Shown here: positions 12,496-23,023 of the stretch, in pieces
Layout of the letters: every line of letters starts with the position of its first letter
Position numbering within the stretch: the first letter of the stretch is position 1
Source: Homarus americanus
Taxonomy: Eukaryota; Arthropoda; Malacostraca; Decapoda; Nephropidae
NCBI RefSeq assembly: GCF_018991925.1
Contig: NW_024737068.1
Coordinates: 10,141,111 to 10,205,110, forward strand
Direction of reading: 5' to 3'
Length of the DNA: 64,000 bases
The notes under the pieces: model-generated
Told to the model about the DNA's origin: nothing
Databases searched by the model: none
Seen by the model: only the letters and a program-made list of their open reading frames with translations
Made by a program: the position numbers and the translations under genes

Positions 12496-14516
12496 CCCAA
12501 AATAAACACATCCCTAAAAGAAAATTCAGATCGATACGGAACCAACCAAAATGGATGAATAATAGACTCTTAGATCTTCTAGGGAAAAAGAAAGGAGTAT
12601 ATAGAAAAGTTAAGAAAGGCGAAAATCACTTACTTGGTTACTATCAGAACCTAACAAGACAGGTAAAAACAGAAATTAGGAAAGCAAAGAGAAATTATGA
12701 AATCAAGGTAGCAAAACGAATCGAAAAATAACCCCAAAGCTTTTTATCAACTGTATAACCAAAGGTTAAAAGATACAATAGGTCCCTAAAACTACGACAG
12801 GAGAAATGACTGATGATGAGTTAGAAATGTGTAGTAATGCTACGTCATTTTTGCCCAGACTACAAATGAAACCTAGTACAGTTTCAGAAGTTCATAAGGT
12901 ATATAACGACAGTATAGAAAATATGTTGATGAATATCAATATTACTAGTAACGATGTGCTTAAAGTAATTAACAAACTGAAGCCTCATAAATCGCCTGGT
13001 CCAGACGAGGTATATGCTAGAATATTAAAGGAATGTAGAGATGAGTTGAGTAATCCATTAGCAGTTTTATTTAATAAGTCATTAGAATCGGGCCTAGTGC
13101 CAGAAGCTTGGAAACTTGCAAATGTAGTTCCGATTTTCAAAAAGGGTGATAAATCAATAGCATCAAATTACTGTCCCATTAGTCTCACGTCAATCATAGG
13201 CAAGTTGCTAGAGTCAATTATTGCTACAAAAAATCAGAAGCCATCTTTGAAACATCCAACTTAATTCATTCTTTCTCAGCACACGGGTTCACCCAGGGAC
13301 GTTCTTGTCTCACAAATTTGCTTAGCTTTTTTCTCAGAAGTATATGAAGCGGTAGATAATGATAAGTCATATATTATAATTTATTTAGATTTGCAAGACA
13401 TCTGATAGAGTCCTCTATGAGAGATTGATATGAAGGTAGAAGCAATATGAATAGGTGGATCAGTATTAAAATGGATTAGGTCATGGTTAACTGGTAGGAA
13501 ACAAAGAGTCAGCATAAATGGATTAAAAGTCAGACTGGGGTGCGTAATAAAAGCGTAGTTCCTCAGGGATCTGCATTAGGCCCTCTGTTTGTTATATTCA
13601 TTAATGATCTTGATTTAGGCATGTAACTAGTAGGATTAGTAAATTTGCAGATGATACCAAAATGGGGAGAGTGATAAATTCAGACAGTGACTTTGAACAC
13701 CTTCAAAGAGATCTAGATACCCTTACATGAGTGGTCAGTAGACTGGCAAATGAATTTTAATACTGATAAATGCAAGGTACTACAGATAGGAAGACGAATA
13801 CAAACGTTAAGTATAAACTAGGTAACACGGAAATAGAAAACTCAGTTTGTGAAAAAAGATCTAGGTGTATTTGTTAGCAACGACTTGAAACCTAGAAAAC
13901 AATGTATTAGCGTTCGCACCAAGGCAAACAGGATTCTTGGGTTCATATCTAGGTTGAGTAACAGAACTGCTGACGTTATCTTGAAACTTTACCTAGCATT
14001 AGTGAGGCCACACATGGATTATGCGGTTCATAGTTCTGGTGTCCTTATTATAGAATGGACATAGATTCTTTGGAGAGAGTACAAAGAAGAATGACAAAAA
14101 TGATCCATAATATTAGAAACCTTCCATATGAAGAAAGACTGAAAAGCTTAGGCTTACATTCATTAGGAGAGGCGTAGAGTTAGGGGAGATATGATAGAGG
14201 TGTACAAGTGGGTAAGTGGGATTAACAAGGGTAAAATGGAAGATGTTCTGAAGCTCAGTAATAACGAAATAACTAGAACAAATGGCTTTAAATTAGATAA
14301 ATTCCGATTCAGAAAGGATATAGGCAAGCACTGGTTTGGTAATAGAGTTGTGGATATGTGGAATAGACTACCGAGTGCTATAGTAGGATCGGGGACGCTA
14401 GGGAGCTTCAAGACGAAGTTGGATAGGCACATGGAAGTGCTGGGATGGGTGTGAAAGGGATCTGCCCTGTATGGGCCAGTCGGCCTCCTGCAGTATCCCA
14501 CTTTCTTATGTTCTTA
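12496..14516 (+). mobile_element. CR1-like LINE of a second subfamily, decayed
   Basis: Encodes in several frames a CR1 reverse transcriptase region: RQVKTEIRKAKRNYE, HKSPGPDEVYARILKECRDE, NVVPIFKKGDKS, PISLTSIIGKLLES, then out of frame ICRFADDTK-like sequence near 13640. The C-terminal part reads KKDLGVFVSNDLKPRKQC and GKHWFGNRVVDMWNRLPS. Stops and frame shifts lie near 12730, 13262 and 13850. The end CTGCAGTATCCCACTTTC then TTATGTTCTT differs from the other CR1 copies, hence a sister subfamily. It begins exactly where the 22/31-bp minisatellite stops. Confidence 0.88.
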
Positions 14517-14523
14517 AGAGAAG

Positions 14524-14860
14524 ATGCCCACCACACACAACCAAGAACACCACGTGGCCCGTGGAGCTGAAGCCCACGTGGTCAACCTCACCGTCTCTGA
14601 CTTCATCCACACCTATGAGGACTTAATACACGAGGAAGACGAACACCAAGACCCAAACACAAACGAATGGACACTTCAAGAGAGCAAGAAGAGGAGGAGA
14701 GTGAGAAGAAAATCGACATCAAGCTAAGAAGACCAAGACATCTCCTCCACACAAGAAACCAACACACTCAATCAAGCCGCCCAAGCACTGTATATCCATT
14801 GCCGAACCCAACATGCACCTGACGCTTGACCTGACGCTAGCCTGGCTGTGTCTTGTCGCC
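14524..14860 (+). mobile_element. LINE ORF1-like N-terminal fragment
   Basis: Begins eight bases after the CR1 tail. It encodes MPTTHNQEHHVARGAEAHVV, then TYEDLIHEEDEHQDP and WTLQESKKRRRVRRK before a stop at 14726. The Gln-Glu-x-Lys-Lys-Arg cluster echoes the fragment at 19234-19458 (FQEVISKKEKKRRR), so they may be related ORF1 pieces. Function beyond that is not visible. Confidence 0.4.
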
Positions 14861-15108
14861 TCCCGGCCGCGTCCAGGCGAGTTGCTGCTGCCTCCATCTT
14901 ATAATCCCTCACGCAAGCGGTGTTTAGCCACTGCATCTGTTCTCTCCTCCTAAAATTCACTTCAATCCTCCCTTTATTCTTCCCCTGAACCTCCTTCCCC
15001 CCTGTCACTAGCATTTTTCGATTTCGATTCGCGCTGATTGGCTGGTAGGCGCGCGGCCGGAGCTCAGTTGGGAGTTGTAGGGGAGAGGAGCCACTACAGT
15101 ATCACTTC

Positions 15109-15245
15109 TCACTGCCACGCAGGACGGAGGTTCAGGCCAAGGTCACGGTCAACATTTTCTTTCTTACATGCCTCATTGGCCAGTCTATCAGCACGGTCAT
15201 GATATCTGATTCCAACATGGGACGGAATCCACACAAATTCGATAC
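15109..15245 (-). pseudogene. LINE RNase H fragment
   Basis: The minus strand reads RIEFVWIPSHVGIRYHDRAD then RLANEACKKENVDRDLGL, the last block of a LINE RNase H domain with its final Asp. The upstream codons (15246-15360) are a purine-rich low-complexity tract, so the fragment is a broken piece. Confidence 0.72.
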
Positions 15246-15751
15246 GAAAGGGGAGAGGGGAGTAGGGGAGAGGAAGTAGAGGAGAGGGAGTAGGGGAGAT
15301 GGGAGTAGGGGAGAGGGAAGAGGGGAGAGGGAGAGGAGAGGGAGAAGGGAGAGTGCCTTGAAAACTCATTGCCAGAGGCTGCGAGAATTAACAATTCATT
15401 ATACAACACTACCAGGGCGAGGAGATTTATTTGCTTTTGACATTATTTACGGAATCGCTAATGCTAATTTATTGTAAACTTATGAAAAATGTATAAAATT
15501 CATATCTAATATTTATCAAAATATTTTTACAAGAACTGCAGAGTCTGTCAGCCTCTGGCAGTGCTGTTCAATGCCCACCGAGCACATCCGAACATTAGCA
15601 GTATTAATCTTGTCTTTTCTCTTGCAGAGGTTAATCCACTGTATTTTAGTTTTTCATCTTTAAGAAATGTATGAAAGTGCATACTTTCCTCTCGTTTGAA
15701 CAAATAATTACACCCAAACACTACACAATTAATGGGCATTATGTAACAACT

Positions 15752-15860
15752 TCAAACATAGGTTGGTTGGTTATATGAGCGATAGGGGTTGGGTTTAAAT
15801 GGGACTGACCAGTATGGGCCAATAGGTCCGCTGCAGTTTCCTCTATTCTTATGTTCTGAT
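15752..15860 (+). mobile_element. CR1-like LINE, 3' end only
   Basis: About 110 bases matching the extreme 3' end of the CR1 copies at 55556 and 24503: ATAGGTTGG, then GGGACTGACCAGTATGGGCC and CTGCAGTTTCCTCTATTC with TTATGTTCTGATG. Confidence 0.82.
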
Positions 15861-16283
15861 GTTATTATGTTAACAAGGCATTACGTCCAAATGGACGGTC
15901 TTTTTAGCACCACGCGAAACACTTTTTTGCTCCTCAAAAATGATGTACGCACGTCAGTAATTTTTACCATTGTTTTCTATTATATAATGTGGCTAATAAA
16001 CATATCAATGGCCTTAGATTATATATAATGAGACGATTGTCCTCCCAGTAACCTACTGTATGTTTAAATATATAGTTCGCCTTGACATCAAAGTATAGAA
16101 ATAACTTATTTAAACAATACTCACACTATTATAATAAGTATTAACTTATTATACAAATATGAATATTGTATTTCATAACTGTAATGAGAGATTTGGTTAT
16201 GTCTGTCTATTTTTATATTAATTGTCTCCATATACAGTATATTTTTTAGTCATATTTATTATGCCAACATCTCTTTCTCTCAG

Positions 16284-16548
16284 CTGTTCGGGGATGCGTC
16301 GGTGGCTCAGAGTGTGTTGACCAACAAGGCAAATGGAGACTTCTTCTCCATCAACTGGGGTTGGGGCCTGGCGGTGACCCTGGCCGTCCTGGTGAGTGGT
16401 GGAGTCAGTGGAGGTCACGTCAACCCGGCGGTCACCCTGGCCATGGCTGTATGGGGGAAGCACCCGTGGGGGAAGGTGCCAATCTACATGGTGGCGCAGT
16501 ATATGGGGGCCCTCCTAGCCTCCGCCCTCCTCTACGGCGTCTACCTCA
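16284..16548 (+). CDS. Aquaglyceroporin, internal exon with first NPA motif
   Basis: This exon encodes 88 codons plus one base of a membrane channel of the MIP family, which passes water, glycerol and similar small solutes across the plasma membrane. The protein opens with LFGDASVAQSV, the segment just after membrane helix 1 in this family. It continues through helix 2, the pore half-helix with GGHVNPAVT (first NPA box), and helix 3 (VPIYMVAQYMGALLASALLY). The acceptor is CTCTTTCTCTCAG ending at 16283 and the donor is GTGAGT at 16549, leaving phase 1, which fits the next exon. Nothing before base 16284 encodes helix 1 or a start, so the protein is N-terminally incomplete here. GC-rich codon use contrasts with the AT-rich flanks. 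Assignment to the family is secure; the paralogue number is not. Confidence 0.93.
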
Positions 16549-16568
16549 GTGAGTACCTTTACCTTAGT

Positions 16569-17178
16569 GCATGAATATGAAAAAAAGTGGAAAATACAAA
16601 CCAATACACAGAAACTAAAGATCATACACCTTGCCAAATAAACCCAGCACCAATCACAGCCAACAACGTACCTATACAATACTCCAACGAAGGCAAAATT
16701 CTGGGACTCAATAACAAGAACAGGCATAGCAAAACACATAACACAACGCAAAACGCTTGCCCAATCACAACTCACAAAACTACGAAGATATAGCAAAATT
16801 GACACCAAAATTCAACTACACTTATTCAAAGCAATTGTCCGCCCCCAACTGGAATATCCACCAATACCAATCAGCACGATCAGCAAAGCCAGCCAACTTA
16901 AACTTCAATCAGTACAAAACAAAGCTATCCGTAGAGCATCAAAGCAACTCCCCCCATACACCACCAATATACAAGAACTTCACGAATTATACAATATCGA
17001 ACCACTGAACACACGTACACACAGCCAAGCCCAGAGAATCTGGAGCAAACTTGAAGAGTTGGAGGACCCAATGTTCTCCCTGTTAAAAGAAGAAGTAACT
17101 ACTAAAACACATAGCTGGTGGCCCAAGAGCCTCCACGCTAACATAGAAGAACAAGAACCACTTTACACATATATGTGA
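16569..17178 (+). mobile_element. LINE C-terminal fragment
   Basis: With two frame shifts it reads KWKIQTNTQKLKIIHLAK, KFWDSITRTGIAKHITQRKT, then LHLFKAIVRPQLEYPP, LQSVQNKAIRRASKQLPPYT, THSQAQRIWSKLEELEDP and a stop at 17176-17178. This is the post-RT region of a LINE (the VRPQLEY and QNKAIRR blocks). It starts 20 bases after the donor of the first NPA exon, so the intron's 5' end was nearly hit. Confidence 0.7.
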
Positions 17179-17475
17179 ATAAATAACACCACCATTTAAC
17201 AAACATAAGTTAACACCCATCACACTAATGAATGCCTAGCTAGCATAGCTCCCAGCCCCACCCCCCACGTGCCTCCCTTGAGCGGGCAGGCGTCTGCTGT
17301 GTGTGGCCACCCCAACATATCAACTCGTCTCAACTAGGTGGACAGCCCACCTGCTATCACCCCCTACTACTTTACTCCCCCATTTCTATGCTTTCCTTCT
17401 CTCCCTCCTCTCCTCTCCCAGGGCAAAGTCATTTGCCACTTTACTTCATTGTCATCATCATCATCATCATCAATG

Positions 17476-18855
17476 AATACCTCTACTTCTATTAGTACCT
17501 CCAACAGTATCCTTACCTCCATCAGTACCTGTACCTCCATGAGCGCTTCTTTCTCCATCAATACCTCTACCTCCATCAGTACATCTACCTCTATCAATAC
17601 CTCTACCTCCATCAATACCTCTACCTCCATCAATACTTCTACCTTCAGCAGTACTTCTAGCTCCATCAATAATTCTAGCTCCATCAGTACCTCTACCTCC
17701 ATCAGTACCTCTACCTCCATCAGTACCTCTACCTCCATCAATACTTCTACCTCCATCAGTATCTTTACCTCCATCAATACTTCTACCTCCATCAGTACCT
17801 CTACCTCCATCAATACATCTATCTCCGTCAGTAGCTCTACCTCCATAAGTACTTCTACCTCCATCAGTACCTCTACCTCCATCAATACTTCTACCTCCAT
17901 CAGTACCTCTACCTCCATCAATACTTCTACCTCCATCAGTACCTCTACCTCCATCAATACATCTATCTCCGTCAGTAGCTCTACCTCCATAAGTACTTCT
18001 ACCTCCATCAGTACCTCTACCTCCATCAATACTTCTACCTCCATCAGTGTACTCTAGTACTTCTACCTCCATCAACGTCAGTACCTCTACCTCCATCAAT
18101 ACTTCTACCTCCATCAGTACCTCTCCCTCAATCAGTACTTCTACCTCCATCAGCACCTCTACCTCCATCAGTACCTCTACCTCCATCAGTACTTCTACCT
18201 CCGTCAGTACCTCTACCTCCATCAGTACTTCTATCTCCGTCAGTACCTCTACCTCCATCAATACTTCTACCTCCATCAGTACCTCTACCTACACCAATAC
18301 TTCTACATCCGTCAGTACCTCTACCTCCATCAATACTTCTACCTCCATCAGTACCTGTACCTCCATCAATACTTCTATCTCCGTCAGTACCTCTACCTCC
18401 ATCAGTACTTCTACCTCCATCAGTACTTCTACCTCCATCAGTACTTCTACCTCCCTCAGTACCTCCACCTCCATCAGTACTTCTACCTCCACCAATACTT
18501 CTACCTCCGTCAGTACCTCTACCTCCATCAATACTTCTACCTCTGTCAATACCTCTAACTCCATCAATAACTCTACCTCCATCAATACCTCTACCTCCAT
18601 CAATATTTCTACCTACATCAATACTTCTACCTCCATCAGTACCTCTACCTCCATCAATACTTCTACCTCTATCAGTACGTCTACCTCCATCAATACTTCT
18701 ACCTCCGTCAGTACCTCTACCTCCATCAATACTTCTACCTCCATCAGTACCTCTACCTCCATCAATACTTCTACCTCTATCAGTACGTCTACCTCCATCA
18801 ATACTTCTACCTCCGTCAGTACCTCTACCTCCATCAATACTTCTACCTCCACAGC
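17476..18855. repeat. 18-bp minisatellite in aquaporin intron 1
   Basis: About 75 copies of an 18-bp unit, TCTACCTCCATCAGTACC and variants with AATACT, often paired into 36-bp dimers. Because the unit length is a multiple of three, both strands stay open: the + strand reads Ser/Thr/Ile repeats (STSIST) and the minus strand Met-Glu-Val-Leu repeats (MEVEVL). There is no start context, splice context or conserved flank to support translation. A larger repeated block with ATCTCCGTCAGTAGC occurs twice, near 17820 and 17960, which suggests segmental duplication inside the array. Confidence 0.93.
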
Positions 18856-19458
18856 TTGTGGAGTGTTTCCCCGGTAATGTCGACGTGTATGTAGTATATT
18901 AGAATTAAAGTCACGCGCATCTTCGATGTCCGCGTATAGGGGGAATCGTTTCACTAGGATGTGGCAACATTCATCAGCTTCTGCTGGGGAGGGGGGCAGG
19001 GTGATAGGGTCCGTGGCATTGCTGTTTCCACTGTGGCTAGTGTTTCCCATAGAAACATTACCGTCACTGTCATAATCACTGGGGTCTGACTCTTGAAGGG
19101 TGTTGGATTCAGTCAAGACCTGCTGTGTTTTATTCCCAGTTGAATTTTTTCTGCTTTCTTCTGTGTGTGTCGTCCTTTTCTTCCTATCATTCATGATCTC
19201 ATCACTGTCACTTCCTTCACTCTTCTTCGCCGACTAACGCCTCCTCTTCTTTTCTTTCTTACTAATCACCTCTTGAAAATTGTCTACCACTTCTATTGTT
19301 ATTGGCCGCAGATCGTCTGCTTCTGATTCGTTATTTGAAAGCCTCAGGTCGTCTTCTAAGTTGTTCAGTTGGGCAATCTTTTCTTCTTTAGCCAAATTCT
19401 TCATAGGTTTCTGTCCACCACTCTCCCCAGGCATTGTGCAATGCTTGTGTTCGGTCAC
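18851..19458 (-). mobile_element. LINE ORF1-like fragment
   Basis: Two minus-strand frames (19458-19234 and 19194 to about 18851) read DLRPITIEVVDNFQEVISKK then a Lys/Arg cluster, followed by RKKRTTHTEESRK, an acidic Ser/Asn-rich stretch, and ECCHILVKRFPLYADIEDAR. A stop near 19236 separates them. The second frame runs into the 18-bp minisatellite, which keeps it open by chance. It resembles gag-like ORF1 of LINEs; the family was not identified. Confidence 0.55.
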
Positions 19459-19829
19459 AGGTGAGTTTATTCAAAATTGTTGGGATTACTTTTTCTGACG
19501 AGAAAGATATTTAGTTAAATTATATAAAGATACATACATTCATTAGCTCAAACATGTTGTTTTTGCATAATGTAGTATTACTGATACGTAATTTGTCTTA
19601 CTATGCCTTATTGTGGGTAAAATTAAGTATATATTAAATGCATCCTCCGAAAGCGTGAATTTGCTACCAGAATTTAACAGTTAATTTATCTATAAACTTC
19701 CTACGTGCTTATGATTGGAATAATGAATGTATGTATCTTTTTATTATTTAGCTAAATATCTTTCTCGTCAGAAATGGTCATCCAAACTATTATGAATAAA
19801 CTCATTTAGAAATACATCATTACTTCAGG

Positions 19830-20175
19830 ACAAAATCGGGCAGGTTTGCAACAACCAATCACCTGTAAATTTTGAGGAGGGGGAGGGGCATCTTTTCTCA
19901 GCTGGGAAAAATGCGCTATAGTGTGTGGTGTTGCCATCTCCTTCAACAAGGGAAGTTAGTTTCAGGGAGCTTGGTAAACCTCCAATCTGGCTGAACTTAT
20001 GCAAATCATCAGCAAGACTTGTGTATCCTACACTAACGTCTTGACGTTTAGATTCATCAGGACATACTAGCTTGTTGTTCTTGGAATCTTGGCAGAAGAT
20101 GCACAGTGACCAGTTTATGAGATTTTTATTCTTGTTGCTTGTGGTGGGACTTACCAGGGGACGCTCCTCATCAAG
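19830..20175 (-). pseudogene. Fragment of a repetitive Cys-rich protein family
   Basis: The minus strand reads NWSLCIFCQDSKNNKLVCPD, then ESKRQDVSVGYTSLADDL and GLPSSLKLTSLVEGDGNTTH. The CxxC...C cluster followed by GYxSLADxL and an acidic Gly-rich turn matches a multi-copy protein family of unknown function that I have seen in many invertebrate genomes, likely transposon-linked. After HYSAFF the family resemblance stops. The frame remains open to 19825. It lies antisense in aquaporin intron 1. Confidence 0.45.
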
Positions 20176-20244
20176 TAAACACGTAGCAGCCATAGTTCCT
20201 GCAATGCAGAAATTAAGACAGTCAACCAAAACTACCTGCACATC

Positions 20245-21300
20245 TGTCTTCAGTACTTTGAAAATTACTTAAGCAGATAAAGAGGCATAATATATAACTG
20301 TGTTTTGAAGAAAGACCATATAAGGGATTAAAAATTTAGTTCAGGAAAAAATCTAAAATTTCTAAGTACAAACAAACAAACAAACAAACAAGCACTTTGG
20401 TCTCACAAAACTTTATATAGAATAGTAATTTTTTGTAAGGTCACGATACATAACATATTCAAATTTCAGCATGTTTGGACCAAAAATAAGGGAGGCGTTG
20501 CAGTTAGAAGAATGGCTTGGGAGGCACTACCGCTTTCAGCCGCTGGGGGCGCTGCAGGCAACCAGGGGACGCTGTTCAGTTGGCACTATGTCTCATAATT
20601 CTATACAAAAGTGAACAATTTTCTTGCTTATTCGCCCCACTATTATCTTTTACAACATCCATGTCCTCATTAGCAGAGAATATTGCTGTGAAATGCAGGG
20701 TGTTCCACAATTCTGCTTATCAATCTAAGACAAAATATAATCTAAAGCTATTCATCTCATCAAAGACCAGCCCTCTACTTATTCCATACCTCCCTTCCAT
20801 ATCAGAAGTTCCAGCATCTTAATATCACTTTTTTTTTATCACAACTCACATAGTCAGTGTGCCAGAATATTCCAGAGTGTCACTCGCCCATTATATTTAA
20901 TCTTAGTCTCAATACAAATTAATCGCTATTACGGTATTTTACTTTAAGTAAGATTCCCATTAATAAGACTTTACCACCGTTTACCTCCACCATTCCTTGC
21001 GCTACTCAGCTATGGAATTCCCTTTCCTCTCTCATCTTTCCAAAAAGCTACATTTCTTTATGTGTTGGGCATCTACCCACCACGCTTCACACAACTTACA
21101 GTAGTATATACCTTCAACTTCCTTATCCACGATGTACTAAGAAGTGTATAATAAATATAGACAACATTGTCATAAGCACTGATCTTCAAATGACCGGCTG
21201 TCAGGTGTCCCTCCTTTTGTTCAGTGAAATGTTAAAAACGGAAATCTCCATAGAGACAATGTAATCATGTTAGTGTTTACTTTTACCTTTATCCTCTTCA
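20245..21300. other. Unassigned part of aquaporin intron 1
   Basis: Only a short (CAAA)n tract (20370-20391) and weak LINE-like sequence; no gene or RNA recognised. Confidence 0.4.
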
Positions 21301-22026
21301 TTACTGATCGTTTCGTTGGCTGCTTGGGCGGTCGGTCACGTCTCTGTTACGCGCTGTTGGGAAGTACTGGGCATGCACTGGTTCCTGAATGTATCTGAAT
21401 CTGCTCCAGCGTTGGTCAAGTCTGGTCTTGAAACAGCTCACACTCGCTACCATAACAACACTCTCTGGCAGGTTTTTCCAAGAGTTCACAACTCTCACTT
21501 CGAAAAAGTTCGCCGCCACAGTTTTCTGGACTTGCGGCTTCTTCAACCTTGAGCTGTGACCCCTTGTGGGGCGGGCGTCCGCCAGCTCCAGGTATGGATA
21601 CTCGACTGAGTAGTGCCCTTTGAGATGTTTATACACCTCAATTAGGTCACCCCTCGCCCGTCTGTATGCTAGACAGTTACAGGTGCTCTAATCTCTCTGG
21701 ATAGCTGAGGTGCCGAAGTGCAGGCACCAGTCTGGTGGCCCTCTTTCGAAGATTTTCAATCATTAGACAGTCCCTAGCATATCTCGGTGAACAGACGGGG
21801 TGACAATACTTGCTTGATTCATCCTCACAATGGTCCGAGAACTTCAGTTCATTGCCAACATACACATCCAGGTTCTTTCCGCACTCAGTCTCTATTAATG
21901 CAGGTTCTTCGTCCCGTTGGGACATATAATAAGCCACCTTACCGTTGGTGCGTCCCAGGTACATCCTCTTACACTTCGTTACATTGAATCTTAGCAGCCA
22001 TTTCTAACACCATTCTTGAAGATCAC

Positions 22027-22361
22027 AGGTGAAAGTTACTAGTGTCCCCCAAAGAATGCAGTGATGGGTAGGGAAACACTGTGTAACTCTGAAGTCCGTT
22101 TATTATGGATGAGAGAAATACAAGTGGTGACCCGCCTGTGCCATGCACGGCTCACACAGTCAGACTAAGGCTGCCTTGCCATATGGCAGCCTCGGGGTAA
22201 TGTTGCCACATAACACGTGCAGTGTTGCCACGTGATTATATATATACTAAATGCTACTCGGCACAGTAGCTTATGTACAGGGTTGCTACTCGGCACAGTA
22301 GCTTATGCACAGGGTTGCTACTCGGCACAGTAGCTTAGATACATAACCTACAACAGGGAGC
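22027..22361. mobile_element. Insertion within a CR1-like LINE, LTR-like, unassigned
   Basis: Removing this segment rejoins the LINE reading frame (codons for QK then DL). On the minus strand it opens TGTTGTAGG, includes the 32-bp triplicate and has AATAAACGG about two thirds along, as a solo LTR might. No convincing target duplication was found, so the class is uncertain. Confidence 0.4.
22253..22340. repeat. 32-bp tandem triplicate
   Basis: GCTACTCGGCACAGTAGC recurs at 22253, 22285 and 22317, exactly 32 bp apart. GCTACT...AGTAGC within each unit is a small palindrome. The repeat lies inside an insertion that splits a CR1-like LINE. Confidence 0.85.
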
Positions 22362-22889
22362 TTTCTGCATTTCTTCACAGTCTGTTTGGTTCTTAATTTC
22401 CCTGAACATCTTGGCATTGTCCACAAACATTTGTATGGAGGAGTGTATAGCTTCCTGCATGTCATTTATGAAACAAACAAACAACAACTGGCCAAATACA
22501 CTGCCCTGAGGTATCCTGCTTGTCACGGGTACACATAACGATTTCGTACCATTGATCTCCACACACTGTTTGCGATCATAAAGTCTCAGATCCACGCTAG
22601 GACATTTCCCCGAATCCCGTGCCCTTCCAATTTAATTTTCACCTTTTCATGGGGTACGCTGTTAAAAGCCTTGGCAAAATCTAGGTATATGTCGATATCG
22701 CCACCCTGTTCAAGAATTTGGGTCCAAACATCTAGTACCTTGAGTAATTGTGTTAACCAGGAGAGTCCCGGCATAAAACCGTGTTGGCAATCCTTTACAT
22801 CAGATGTGATGACTATTAGTCAGTTCGCCTTTCTTTATAGTCTGCATTAATATTTATAACCTTCTCTTCTCTGCTACCCCTCTTGACAG

Positions 22890-23023
22890 ATGCACTTGAC
22901 GGGTTCGACCCAGAGCGGACCATGGCCACGGCTGGCATATGGGCTACCTACCCAGGGGCCATCAACGTCAACGGTACTGTCGTCAATGACTTCCTTTCCA
23001 ACGGCAATGGCTTCGGCGACCAG
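22890..23023 (+). CDS. Aquaglyceroporin, exon for the extracellular loop
   Basis: The exon carries two bases plus 44 codons. With the last base of the previous exon it begins NALDGFDPERTMATAGIWAT and continues YPGAINVNGTVVNDFL to GFGDQ. This matches the long extracellular loop C of glycerol-transporting aquaporins (the ATAGIFATYP type segment) that leads to helix 4. The acceptor is a pyrimidine-rich tract ending TCTTGACAG at 22889. No GT donor at the right place keeps the frame. The only exon end that joins VVGTML in the next exon is CAG at 23021-23023 followed by GCAGGT, a GC-type donor. NGT in this loop (INVNGTVV) is a possible N-glycosylation site. Intron 1 before it (16549-22889) is full of LINE debris and an 18-bp minisatellite. 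Confidence 0.9.

Larger units (their letters stand above)
21301..22800 (-). mobile_element. CR1-like LINE fragment, interrupted
   Basis: The minus strand encodes YLDFAKAFNSVPHEKVKIKL (22586-22774), an RT box region with RIPQGSVFGQLLFVCFIND (22335-22595) where the catalytic box is VDNA instead of ADD, and a C-terminal part with ERLEHL, RVVNSWKNLPESVV and CFKTRLDQRWS (21301-21964). The two halves TDCEEMQK and DLQEW are separated by a roughly 335-bp insertion at 22027-22361. Catalytic loss and stops make it a dead copy. It ends about 90 bases before the loop C exon of the aquaporin. Confidence 0.82.
16549..22889 (+). other. Aquaglyceroporin intron 1
   Basis: A 6.3-kb GT-AG intron between the first NPA exon and the loop C exon. 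It contains a LINE C-terminal fragment, the 18-bp minisatellite, a LINE ORF1 fragment, a Cys-rich protein fragment and a CR1-like LINE with an insertion. No additional aquaporin exon was seen in it. Confidence 0.85.

Noticed and set aside
11646..12545. A 299-codon Pro/Thr-rich open frame on the minus strand
   Set aside because: It lies in the 22/31-bp minisatellite, where the absence of stops follows from the unit sequence. No start context, splice site or non-repeat domain supports it.
17338..18877. Ser/Thr-rich and Met-Glu-Val-rich frames of 225-276 codons on both strands
   Set aside because: The 18-bp period keeps every frame open that is open in one unit. The region is intronic in the aquaporin gene.
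22900..22916. GGGTTCGACCC as a tRNA T-arm
   Set aside because: It is part of the aquaporin loop exon (GFDPE) and no acceptor or anticodon arm surrounds it.
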